This document shows positions 8,276 through 15,729 of a stretch of 64,000 nt of DNA, in pieces; positions within the stretch are counted from its first letter, which is position 1, and each line of letters starts with the position of its first letter. The translations under genes and the position numbers were made by a program. The stretch comes from Enterocloster lavalensis (GTDB lineage: Bacteria > Bacillota > Clostridia > Lachnospirales > Lachnospiraceae): assembly GCF_902364025.1 (NCBI RefSeq), contig NZ_CABJCG010000006.1, positions 62,001 to 126,000 on the forward strand. Reading direction: 5' to 3'. Under the pieces are notes generated by a model. It was not told the origin of the DNA, did no database searches, and saw nothing but the letters and a program-made list of their open reading frames with translations.

Positions 8276-8320
8276 TTCCCGCATAGATTCGCCCACAAGT
8301 TTCATTCCCCATCCGTCCCG

Positions 8321-8414
8321 CCATTCCATACAGCCGGGCGGAGCTTTTCACGTACCACTCCGCTCCGCCATTCCACGCAACCGGGCGGAGCTTTTCACAT
8401 ACCGCTCCGCCCCG
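8321..8414. repeat. 47-bp direct repeat, two copies
   Basis: Copies begin at 8321 and 8368. Both contain CCATTCCA, CCGGGCGGAGCTTTTCAC and a CCGCTCCG/CACTCCGCTCCG end, with about five differences. It lies just past the stop of the MOSC-MogA gene and directly before the 43-bp array. Function unknown. Confidence 0.8.
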
Positions 8415-8431
8415 CCGCCGTTTTATTTCCC

Positions 8432-9403
8432 CTACTGCCTGGCGCACTCCGAGGCGCTGCCGCGCAGAATCTTCAGCCCGTGCTCCAGGCTGTCCAGCAC
8501 AAATCCCAGGCTCTCCCGCACGGCCTTGGGGCTGCCGGGCAGATTGACGATCAGGGTCTTTTTGCGGATCACGGACACCCCGCGGCTGAGCATGGCACGG
8601 TTGGTAATCTTCATGGACTCATAGCGGATGGCCTCCGCGATGCCCGGCGCGTTGCGGTCCGCCACCGCCAGGGTCGCCTCGGGCGTCTGGTCCCGCAGCG
8701 AAAATCCGGTTCCCCCGCTGGTGAGAATCAAATCCACCTGCCGTCCGTCCGCCAGGCGGATCAGCTGCTTTTTCAACTGTTCCGGCTCGTCGGGCAGAAT
8801 CAGGCATTCCACCACCTCGTAGCCCGCTTCCTCCAGCATGGTCTTTGCCGCCGGGCCGCTCTCGTCCTTGCGCTCGCCCTTCGCCCCCTTGTCGCTGAGG
8901 GTGATCACTGCAGCCGTAAAGGGCCGGTCCCCGTCGGGAAGAACGGCCTCCATCACGTCGCCGGGACGGATCACGCCCTCCTTTTTCACCTCCGCAAACA
9001 CGCCCTGGGTAGGCATGATGCACTCTCCCATGCGCTTGTAGATGGCGCAGTGGCTGTGGCACTCCTTGCCGATCTGGGTCATCTCCAGTTCCACGGTTCC
9101 CGCGTACAGGCGGGTTCCCACCGGAAGGCGGCGGAAATCCAGCCCCTCCACCACCAGGTTCTCGCCGAAGGCTCCGTCGATCACATTGGCCCCCCGCTCG
9201 TTAAAATCTTTTACCTTATCATAGGATAACAGGCTCACCTGCCGGTGCCATTTTCCCCCGTGCGCGTCGCCCTCGATGCCGAAATCCGGCATAAAATGAC
9301 CTTCCTCCACGGAATGCTTCTCAATCCCTCTGCGGTCGCTGATGCAGATCGCGCGCACCGTGCCTTTCAGACTCAAGCCGCTGTTATTTCCATTTGTTTC
9401 CAT
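8432..9403 (-). CDS. MOSC-MogA/MoaB fusion protein (molybdopterin adenylyltransferase with MOSC domain)
   Basis: 323 residues. Residues 1-150 are a MOSC domain (GDAHGGKWHRQVSLLSYDKVKDF, FGENLVVEGLDF, GKECHSHCAIY with the conserved Cys). Residues 160-315 are a MogA/MoaB domain (AAVITLSDKGAKGERKDESGP, LTSGGTGFSLRDQTPEAT, IVNLPGSPKAVRE). The MogA half adenylates molybdopterin ahead of metal insertion; MOSC domains handle sulfur/selenium carrier chemistry or cofactor binding. Last gene of the moa operon. An in-frame TTG at 9421 overlaps the moaA stop, but the ATG at 9403 with SD GGAGG fits better. Confidence 0.9.
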   Translation of the reverse strand: METNGNNSGLSLKGTVRAICISDRRGIEKHSVEEGHFMPDFGIEGDAHGGKWHRQVSLLSYDKVKDFNERGANVIDGAFGENLVVEGLDFRRLPVGTRLYAGTVELEMTQIGKECHSHCAIYKRMGECIMPTQGVFAEVKKEGVIRPGDVMEAVLPDGDRPFTAAVITLSDKGAKGERKDESGPAAKTMLEEAGYEVVECLILPDEPEQLKKQLIRLADGRQVDLILTSGGTGFSLRDQTPEATLAVADRNAPGIAEAIRYESMKITNRAMLSRGVSVIRKKTLIVNLPGSPKAVRESLGFVLDSLEHGLKILRGSASECARQ

Positions 9404-9410
9404 TTTCTTG

Positions 9411-10418
9411 TCATCCTCCAATACTGCTCATATTGTGCCCTTCCGTAATCCGCTCCGGCTCCTCGAAGCAGTGGGCCCCCGGTTTCCCGTAAATCGTCTG
9501 TTCCATCACATGGCAGAGCTCCTGACCGCCGCCGTCCGGGCCATCCTCCGCTCCCGTGTCCGCGCCCCGCAGAACGGGCCGCAGGTCCACGCCGTCCTCA
9601 TAACAGAGGCAGGTTTTCAGATAACCCGTGCTGGTCAACCGCACCCGGTTGCACTGCCCGCAGAATTTTCCGTGGATGGCGCTGATCAGTCCAAGGCTTC
9701 CCTGAAAGCCCGGCACCCGGTAATAGACCGCGGGGCCGAACCCATGCTTTGCAGTGTCCGTTTCCATGTCTGGAAATACCTGCCGCATCTGCTCCAGCAG
9801 CTTCTGATGGTCCACCGTCTCAAACTGTTTGCCGTAGCCGATGGGCATCATCTCGATAAAGCGTACGTCCAGGGGGTACTCCCTGGCCAGACCGGCCAGC
9901 CGCTCCCAGCCGTAGCTACCGTCCCCGTCCCTGTCCAGCTTTAGGGACACCGCGTTCACCTTCACCTTAAAACCCGCGTCCACAGCGCGCCTGATCCCGC
10001 TAAGCACCTGATCCAGGCGGTCAAAGCCGGTGAGATCCGCAAACTGCCGCCGGTCCAGGGTGTCCAGGCTCACGTTGATGCCGTCCACCCCGGCAAGCTT
10101 CAGGCGGTCCAGATGCTGCTCCAGCAAAATGCCGTTGGTGGTGATGGTCACCGCCTCGATGCCCGGGATGGTTTTTAAAGACCCGATCAGCTCCGGGCAG
10201 CCCTTTCGCACCAGCGGCTCCCCGCCGGTGATCTTCAGATGGCGGATTCCCAGACGGGCCGCGGCCTGGCAGACCCGCCCGATCTCCTCGTAGCTCAAAA
10301 TGTCCGCCATGGGCAGCCATTCCACACCGTCGGGCATGCAGTAGCGGCAGCGCAGATTGCACCGGTCCGTGATGGAAATCCGCATATAGTCGATATTTCT
10401 TCCAAATGAGTCAATCAT
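9411..10418 (-). CDS. moaA: GTP 3',8-cyclase MoaA
   Basis: 335 residues. The radical-SAM cluster CNLRCRYC (CxxxCxxC) follows MRISITDR, and TGGEPLVRKG binds SAM. The C-terminal second [4Fe-4S] cluster is visible as KFCGQCNRVRLTSTGYLKTCL. The protein ends in Gly-Gly, needed for activity in known MoaA enzymes. It converts GTP to the cyclic intermediate that MoaC turns into precursor Z, the first step of molybdopterin synthesis. Lies 5 bp after moaC and overlaps the possible upstream start of the next gene. Confidence 0.97.
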   Translation of the reverse strand: MIDSFGRNIDYMRISITDRCNLRCRYCMPDGVEWLPMADILSYEEIGRVCQAAARLGIRHLKITGGEPLVRKGCPELIGSLKTIPGIEAVTITTNGILLEQHLDRLKLAGVDGINVSLDTLDRRQFADLTGFDRLDQVLSGIRRAVDAGFKVKVNAVSLKLDRDGDGSYGWERLAGLAREYPLDVRFIEMMPIGYGKQFETVDHQKLLEQMRQVFPDMETDTAKHGFGPAVYYRVPGFQGSLGLISAIHGKFCGQCNRVRLTSTGYLKTCLCYEDGVDLRPVLRGADTGAEDGPDGGGQELCHVMEQTIYGKPGAHCFEEPERITEGHNMSSIGG

Positions 10419-10423
10419 AAACT

Positions 10424-10912
10424 TTATTCCCCGTTATGTCTGGGATTGTGAAAATCCCCGCTCTTGCCCCCGGATTTGCGCTCCAGGTACACATTGCCGA
10501 TCTCCATGGACTTGTCCACGGCCTTGCACATGTCGTAGATGGTCAGCAGCGCCACGGTCGCGCCGGTCAGCGCCTCCATCTCCACGCCGGTTTTGCCGGT
10601 GGTTCTGGCCGTGCAGACCGCCTCAATCCCACTCATCTCTTCTTTTATTGTAAAATCCACATTCAGCTTGGTCAGGTTCAGGATATGGCAGAGGGGAATC
10701 AGCTCCGAGGTGCGCTTTGCGCCCATGATCCCGGCCACCCTGGCCACCCCCAGCACGTCGCCCTTGGCCATAGTCCCCCGGCTCACCATGTCAAGGCACT
10801 GGGGGCTCATGAAAATGGTTCCCCTGGCCACGGCCTCCCGCTTTGTGTCCGCCTTGTCCCCCACATCCACCATGCGGGCGTTTCCCTGTTCGTCAAAATG
10901 GGTAAATTCCAT
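10424..10912 (-). CDS. moaC: Cyclic pyranopterin monophosphate synthase MoaC
   Basis: 162 residues, the full family length. [18 protein letters not shown] at the N-terminus, [23 protein letters not shown] and [27 protein letters not shown] are diagnostic and include the catalytic Lys/His region. It rearranges the MoaA product to precursor Z. Second gene of the moa operon, 18 bp after the moeA-like gene. MoaD and MoaE, needed for the next step, are not in this window. Confidence 0.97.
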   Translation of the reverse strand: MEFTHFDEQGNARMVDVGDKADTKREAVARGTIFMSPQCLDMVSRGTMAKGDVLGVARVAGIMGAKRTSELIPLCHILNLTKLNVDFTIKEEMSGIEAVCTARTTGKTGVEMEALTGATVALLTIYDMCKAVDKSMEIGNVYLERKSGGKSGDFHNPRHNGE

Positions 10913-10930
10913 TGTTCCGTTCCGTCCTTC

Positions 10931-11977
10931 CTACATTCCTTTTCCGAATCCGCAGTTGGGATACGTGCACACCGGGCAGTTGAGGCACAGCCCGCCCTGT
11001 CCCAGGGCCGCCAAGTCCTCCGGCGTAACGGGATCGTCCGCCATCACCCTGGGCAGCACCAGGTCGAAAATGGTCCGCTTGGCATACATCACGCAGCCCG
11101 GCAGGCCCATGACAGCCACCGTGCGGTCCCCGGCCTCATAGTAGGCCAAAAGGAACATCGCTCCAGGAAGCACCGGCGCGCCGTAGGAAACGATCCTCGC
11201 CCCGGTATTTTTGATGGCCAGGGGCGTTTTGTCGTCCGGGTCCACACTCATGCCCCCGGTACAGACCACCACGTCCGCGCCCTTTTCGATCATCTCCAAG
11301 ATGCTGGCCGTCACCTTCTGGTCGTCGTCGTTCCAGGTCACATGGTCGATGACCTCTGCGTCGAACTCCGAAAGCTTCTCCTCGATCACCGGCGTGAAGG
11401 TGTCCTGAATCCGTCCGTAAAACACCTCATTTCCCGTGGTCACGATGCCCACCTTCTTATGTACAAAGGGCTTCAGCTCCAGGATCGGCTTTCCGCCGGT
11501 GACCTTTGCCGCGGCTTCCCGTGCCGCCTCCATCTTCTCCTCCTCGATCACCAGGGGAATGATCCGGGTGCCCGCCAGCTTATCCCCCTGTTTCACCGGG
11601 AAATTGCCGTGGCGGGTGGCGATCATCATCTGACCCAGGCCGTTGACAGTCTTAAGCGCCTCGTTGTTCACCTTCAGCAGGCCGTCGCAGGCCGCCTTCA
11701 GCTCGATCTTGCCCTCTTTCGCCTGGGTGCGCTCCATATTGCCGCCCTTGCACATGTCGCAGAGAATCTCCGCCGCGTCGTTCTCGTGGAGCATCCCCTC
11801 CTCCTTCTCCCAGACGTAGAGCTGGTCCTTGCCCACGCTCAGGAGCACGGGGATGTCCTCCTTCGTCACCACATGTCCTTTGCGGAACACCGCATCCTTT
11901 GTGACGCCTTTTATAATCTGTGTAATGTCATGGCAGAGCACGGCCCCTTCCGCGTCCACGGTCCGAATTAATTTCAT
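10931..11977 (-). CDS. MoeA-like molybdopterin-binding protein with C-terminal Cys cluster
   Basis: 348 residues. The MogA/MoeA-type domain (about 165-330) shows KVGIVTTGNEVFYGRIQDTF, DVVVCTGGMSVDPDDKTPLAI and VMGLPGCVMYAKRTIFDLVLP. The N-terminal half is shorter than in classical ~400-residue MoeA and contains CDMCKGG. The C-terminus ends in CLNCPVCTYPNCGFGKG (C-x2-C-x2-C-x4-C), able to bind zinc or an Fe-S cluster and absent from classical MoeA. Likely role: molybdate insertion into adenylated molybdopterin, or a sensor of it. First gene of the moa operon, directly behind a ModE-like operator. Confidence 0.85.
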   Translation of the reverse strand: MKLIRTVDAEGAVLCHDITQIIKGVTKDAVFRKGHVVTKEDIPVLLSVGKDQLYVWEKEEGMLHENDAAEILCDMCKGGNMERTQAKEGKIELKAACDGLLKVNNEALKTVNGLGQMMIATRHGNFPVKQGDKLAGTRIIPLVIEEEKMEAAREAAAKVTGGKPILELKPFVHKKVGIVTTGNEVFYGRIQDTFTPVIEEKLSEFDAEVIDHVTWNDDDQKVTASILEMIEKGADVVVCTGGMSVDPDDKTPLAIKNTGARIVSYGAPVLPGAMFLLAYYEAGDRTVAVMGLPGCVMYAKRTIFDLVLPRVMADDPVTPEDLAALGQGGLCLNCPVCTYPNCGFGKGM

Positions 11978-12019
11978 AGTATGTAACCAACCTCCAACCT
12001 GTATTTTTACAATCCTTTT

Positions 12020-12043
12020 CGTTATTTATATATATGAATAACG
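12020..12043. promoter_or_regulatory. ModE-like operator upstream of the moa operon
   Basis: Perfect 6-bp arms CGTTAT-N12-ATAACG with an all A/T core except one G, 42 bp upstream of the moeA-like start and 8 bp downstream of the -10 box at 12052. It covers the predicted transcription start, a classic repressor position. Same architecture as the modA site. Confidence 0.78.
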
Positions 12044-12051
12044 CTATGGAT

Positions 12052-12080
12052 AGCATAGCACTTTTCCACTTTTTTGTAAA
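12052..12080 (-). promoter_or_regulatory. Sigma-70 promoter of the moa operon
   Basis: Minus strand: -35 TTTACA (12075-12080), 17-bp spacer, -10 TATGCT (12052-12057). The ModE-like operator starts 8 bp further downstream. Confidence 0.65.
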
Positions 12081-12110
12081 TAGCCTATTTCCTGTTTTTG
12101 ACACAGAAAT

Positions 12111-12148
12111 GCCCCCGGCCAGGACGTCTCTCTCATCCTGCCAGGGGC
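12111..12148 (-). terminator. GC-rich hairpin after the thiolase gene
   Basis: Inverted repeat GCCCCTGGCAGGA / TCCTGGCCGGGGGC (slightly imperfect) 24 bp past the thiolase stop; followed in the minus direction by ATTTCTGTG. It probably terminates the large catabolic island before the moa promoter. Confidence 0.6.
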
Positions 12149-12171
12149 TGTCTCTAAGCTCTGTTCAATTT

Positions 12172-13359
12172 TTAAACATCTGCACACTTGGTGAAGTACA
12201 TGGAGATGGCCTGTCCACCACCGATACACATGCTGATCATGGCGTCCTTCTTTTCCGTGCGCATCAGCTCGTACAGCACCTTCACCGTCAGGATCGCTCC
12301 GGTGGCTCCGATGGGATGGCCAATAGAAATGCCGCCGCCGTAAATATTCACCCTGTCTTTATCCAACCCCAAATCCCTGGCCACCGCGCAGGCCTGGCTG
12401 GCAAACGCCTCGTTGATCTCAAACATGTCCACACTTTTTAAATCGATTCCCAGCTTGACTGCCAGCTTTTCGCTGGAGAATTTGGGCGTATAGCCCATCA
12501 GCTCCGCATCAAAGCCTGCAATGGCAAAACCCCCGATCTTCAGCTTAGGCTGTACGCCCAGTTCCTTTGCCTTGTCCGCGGACATGACCACAACCGCGGC
12601 AGCTCCGTCGTTTAAGCTGGAGGAATTGCCGGCCGTAACACTGCCCCCCTTTACGAAGCAGGGGCGCAACTTTGCCAGCTTCTCGATGGTCTGCCCGTCC
12701 CTGGGGCCCTCGTCCGTATCGAACACCGTGATGTTTCCCTTCCGGTCTTTCAGCTCCACAGGAAGGATCTCATCCACGAATTTGCCTGCCTTAATAGCAG
12801 CGCACGCCTTCTGATGGCTCTCCAGGGCGAACTGGTCCTGCTCCTCCCTGGTTACGTGGTATTTTTCAGCCACGTTCTCAGCCGTAACGCCGTTGTGGTT
12901 CCCGTCCAGAGGCCAGGTCAGAATGTCGATTACTCCATCCTCAAAGTTCTTGTGACCCATACGGGCGCCCCATCTGGCGTCCTTTACATAGTAGGGCAGC
13001 TGAGAGATATTCTCCGCTCCGCCCGCCACCACCACGTCGGCCTGGCCCGTCTGGATTTCCATCACAGCGTCGGCGATGGACTGAAGGCCAGAGCCGCACT
13101 GGCGGTTCACCGAGTAGGCTGTAGCCTCTTTTGGAAGCCCTGCCTTCAGGCTGATGGCCCTGGCCACAAAGCCGTTTTCCGCAATTTGCCCCACCTGACC
13201 GATGATCACCTCGTCCACGTCGGAGGGCGCGATCCCCGCCCGGTGCACCGCTTCCTTTACCACCATTGCGCCCATGTCGATAGCGGAGATATCCTTCAGG
13301 CTGCCGCCGTAGCTTCCTACAGGAAGCCTGACCCCGCTTACAATTACAACTTCTTTCAT
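12172..13359 (-). CDS. Acetyl-CoA acetyltransferase (thiolase)
   Basis: 395 residues from MKEVVIVSGVRLPVG. The nucleophile Cys is in SVNRQCGSGLQ, the substrate His in NEAFASQA and GHPIGATGA, and the second Cys in CIGGGQA, so all catalytic residues are present. It either condenses two acetyl-CoA or cleaves a 3-ketoacyl-CoA; with the adjacent SDR, CoA-transferase and acyl-CoA synthetase, cleavage of an island-derived ketoacyl-CoA is plausible. Start chosen at 13359 because SD AGGAGGAG stands 4-5 bp upstream; a 27-bp longer frame lacks one. Last gene of the island. Confidence 0.93.
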   Translation of the reverse strand: MKEVVIVSGVRLPVGSYGGSLKDISAIDMGAMVVKEAVHRAGIAPSDVDEVIIGQVGQIAENGFVARAISLKAGLPKEATAYSVNRQCGSGLQSIADAVMEIQTGQADVVVAGGAENISQLPYYVKDARWGARMGHKNFEDGVIDILTWPLDGNHNGVTAENVAEKYHVTREEQDQFALESHQKACAAIKAGKFVDEILPVELKDRKGNITVFDTDEGPRDGQTIEKLAKLRPCFVKGGSVTAGNSSSLNDGAAAVVVMSADKAKELGVQPKLKIGGFAIAGFDAELMGYTPKFSSEKLAVKLGIDLKSVDMFEINEAFASQACAVARDLGLDKDRVNIYGGGISIGHPIGATGAILTVKVLYELMRTEKKDAMISMCIGGGQAISMYFTKCADV

Positions 13360-13386
13360 CCTGCTCCTCCTCTTCTCTTCACTCAA

Positions 13387-14127
13387 TCAGACAATCATTC
13401 CGCCGCCCACGTTGATCACTTCCGAGGTCACATACCCCGCCTCGTCCGACGCCAGAAAGGCCACCATGTTGCCCACATCCTCCGGCTTTCCGGCGTATCC
13501 GGCCGGAATTCGCTGCATCATACTCTCCCAGGCGGCTCCGTCCTTAACCTCCTTCAGCTTCAATGTCATGTCCGTCTCGATAAATCCCGGGCAGATGACG
13601 TTGCAGGTAATACCCTTACGGGCATTTTCCCTAGCCGCTGTCTTGGTCAGGCCCACCACGCCAGCCTTGGCGGCCGCATAATTGGCCTGTCCGATATTGC
13701 CAAGCCAGCTTCCTGAGGAGATGTTGATGATTCTGCCATAGCCCTTGTCCCGCATATACTTGATCGCCTCCTGAGTACCGTAGAAGGTGCCGGTCAAGTC
13801 CACGTCGATGACAATATTCCAATTTTCAACCGGCATCTTGTGCAGCATGCCGTCCCGGTTGATTCCTGCGTTATTCACCATGATATCCAGGGTTCCGTAA
13901 GTATCCACAGCGTATTTCACCAGCGCCTGGACCTCCCCCTGCCTGGCCACGTTCACCACGTAGCTTGCGGCGGTTCCGCCAAACGCCTCGATCTCCCTCA
14001 CGGTCTCCTCCGCCGGGGTCATGTCCGCAGCCACAACCTTCGCTCCCTCTTTCGCCAGCTTCACCGCGATCCCACGTCCCAGCCCTCTGCCTGCTCCTGT
14101 GACGATAGCAACCTTATTTTCCAATCT
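13387..14127 (-). CDS. SDR family 3-oxoacyl reductase (FabG/PhaB-like)
   Basis: 246 residues. N-terminal TGAGRGLGRGIA (cofactor loop), NNAG, catalytic Ser in IINISSGSWLGN and YAAAK (Tyr-x3-Lys), and a C-terminus GYVTSEVINVGGGMIV typical of acetoacetyl-CoA/ACP reductases. Position between the CoA-transferase and thiolase suggests it oxidises or reduces a 3-hydroxy/3-ketoacyl-CoA. ATG at 14127 has SD GGTGAGG. Substrate is inferred from context only. Confidence 0.88.
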   Translation of the reverse strand, partial: RLENKVAIVTGAGRGLGRGIAVKLAKEGAKVVAADMTPAEETVREIEAFGGTAASYVVNVARQGEVQALVKYAVDTYGTLDIMVNNAGINRDGMLHKMPVENWNIVIDVDLTGTFYGTQEAIKYMRDKGYGRIINISSGSWLGNIGQANYAAAKAGVVGLTKTAARENARKGITCNVICPGFIETDMTLKLKEVKDGAAWESMMQRIPAGYAGKPEDVGNMVAFLASDEAGYVTSEVINVGGGMIV

Positions 14128-14154
14128 CATAACGTCCTCACCTTTCTTTTCCAA

Positions 14155-15726
14155 TTAAAATGTCCTTTTGATCCCCACCGGACCATCGTTATACAGATTC
14201 CCGTCCATAATCTTCAGATCCCCACTGATAATCGGTTTGAAATCCATCAGATCCAGCACCTGGGTCTGCAAATCGATGCCCGGTGCGATCTCGATGAGCA
14301 TGACGCCCTGCTCCCCCAGCTTGAACACCGCCCGCTCCGTCACGATGTACACCTGCTGGCCCCTGGCTCTCGCCAGTTTGCCGTTGAAGGAATACTGGGC
14401 CACCTCAGAGACCATCTTGCGGATTTTCCCCTCATTCACGATGGTCAGCTTTCCATCCGTGAAATCAAACCCGCAGCCGCTGGCTGTAAAGGTACCACAG
14501 AACACCACCTTTTTGGCGTTCTGGGTAATATCGATAAATCCGCCGCAGCCCGTGCAGCGCACACCCATTTTCGTGGCGTTGACATTCCCCTCCCCGTCCA
14601 GCTCGCCGAAGCCCATAAAGGTCACATCCACGCCCGCTCCGTTGTAATAGTCCATCTGCTCGTGGTGCCCGATCATGGCGTAGAGGTTCTGGCCAATTCC
14701 GAAGTCGATTCCCCCGGCCTGCACGCCGCCGTAGATGCCAGACTCCACGATGATCATGATATCATCGTTTATGCCCTCCTCGTTGCAGATACTGCCGATC
14801 ACGTCGTTGGGAATACCGGTTCCCAGATTGATCACGCAGCCAGGATACACTTCCTGCACCGCTCTGCGGCCGATGAACTTTCTGACGCTCATGGGAAGGG
14901 GCTTAATCGCATTCTGCGGCACCCTGGCCTGGCCGCTGTAGGAGGGGTCGTACACCCAGGAGGAGGTCTGACGGTGGTCCACATCGGGATTCTCGCAGAC
15001 CACGATCCCATCGATGAACACGCCCGGAACCGTCACCTCCTTAGGGTTTAAGGTGCCCGTCATCACCACCCGCTTCACCTGGGCGATGACCTTTCCGCCG
15101 TAGCGCCTGGCGGCCAGCACCGCCGGCAGGATCTCCAGCTTCATGGCCTCCTCCGTGGTGGTCAGATTTCCCATCTCGTCGCACTCCGTCCCCCGGATCA
15201 GACAGACGTCGATGGGCTGCTCCTGGTAAAAGAGATACTCCTGGCCGTGGTAATCCATGACCTCCACGATATCCCCCAGAGCCTTTGTGCGGCTGTTCAT
15301 CTTGCCGCCCTCATACCGCGGGTCCACAAAGGTCCCAAGGCCTACCTTTGACATTTTCCCCGGCAGGCCGCAGGCCATGCTCCGGTAAAGCTGGGCGATC
15401 TGCCCCTGAGGCAGGCAGTAGGCTTCCACCTGATCCCGGGAGATCAGCTCCATCCAGCGGGGCTGCAGACCCCAGTGAGAGCCCACGATCCGTTTTACCA
15501 GGCCCTCGTGAGCCAGATGCTGAATCCCGTCCTTTCTGTCACTCTGCCCGCAGGAGTGAAGGAGTGTGATTCCCGCCGGATGCCCCGTCTCCAAAAACGA
15601 CTTCTCAATAGCTTTTAAAACCGCCTCGCTGGCTCCGACCAGGGTCATACCGATGGGGCAGACCGTCATACCGTCCTTTACCAGCGCGGCCGCCTGGTCC
15701 GCCGTCATAAAATTCCCTCTCATCAT
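14155..15726 (-). CDS. Acyl-CoA:carboxylate CoA-transferase (fused alpha/beta, YdiF-like)
   Basis: 523 residues, the length of single-chain family I CoA-transferases. The alpha half has TLLHSCGQSDRK and SHWGLQPRWMELI; the beta half has PGCVINLGTGIPNDVIG and the catalytic Glu in VESGIYGGVQAGG, with MGFGELDGEGNVN after it. It moves CoA between an acyl-CoA and a free acid in the cytoplasm. Together with the neighbouring acyl-CoA synthetase and thiolase it forms an acid-activation/beta-ketolysis module at the 3' end of the island. SD GGAGGA. Confidence 0.9.
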   Translation of the reverse strand: MMRGNFMTADQAAALVKDGMTVCPIGMTLVGASEAVLKAIEKSFLETGHPAGITLLHSCGQSDRKDGIQHLAHEGLVKRIVGSHWGLQPRWMELISRDQVEAYCLPQGQIAQLYRSMACGLPGKMSKVGLGTFVDPRYEGGKMNSRTKALGDIVEVMDYHGQEYLFYQEQPIDVCLIRGTECDEMGNLTTTEEAMKLEILPAVLAARRYGGKVIAQVKRVVMTGTLNPKEVTVPGVFIDGIVVCENPDVDHRQTSSWVYDPSYSGQARVPQNAIKPLPMSVRKFIGRRAVQEVYPGCVINLGTGIPNDVIGSICNEEGINDDIMIIVESGIYGGVQAGGIDFGIGQNLYAMIGHHEQMDYYNGAGVDVTFMGFGELDGEGNVNATKMGVRCTGCGGFIDITQNAKKVVFCGTFTASGCGFDFTDGKLTIVNEGKIRKMVSEVAQYSFNGKLARARGQQVYIVTERAVFKLGEQGVMLIEIAPGIDLQTQVLDLMDFKPIISGDLKIMDGNLYNDGPVGIKRTF

Positions 15727-15729
15727 GGC

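Larger units (their letters stand above)
7775..8431. other. 657-bp gene-free stretch upstream of modA
   Basis: Between modA (its upstream side) and the end of the MOSC-MogA gene. It holds, in order, a ModE-like operator (7828-7851), an unremarkable A/T-mixed segment to about 8060, five copies of a 43-bp tandem repeat (8084-8275) and two copies of a 47-bp repeat (8321-8414). Reading frames crossing the repeats shift with each unit because 43 and 47 are not multiples of three, so no protein is proposed. No clear terminator for the moa operon is visible unless the repeats serve as one. Confidence 0.7.

Noticed and set aside
8193..8447. 84-codon frame through the repeats
   Set aside because: Repeat period is not a multiple of three and the frame overlaps the end of the MOSC-MogA gene; no SD or family.
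10436..11971. 511-codon open frame on the plus strand
   Set aside because: Antisense to moaC and the moeA-like gene; composition is His/Gly/Leu-rich as expected of a GC-rich shadow frame, with no motif.
14105..14127. Fourth ModE-like site near an ATAACG in an SDR gene start
   Set aside because: The partner arm is out of register and the bases encode the conserved N-terminus of the SDR.
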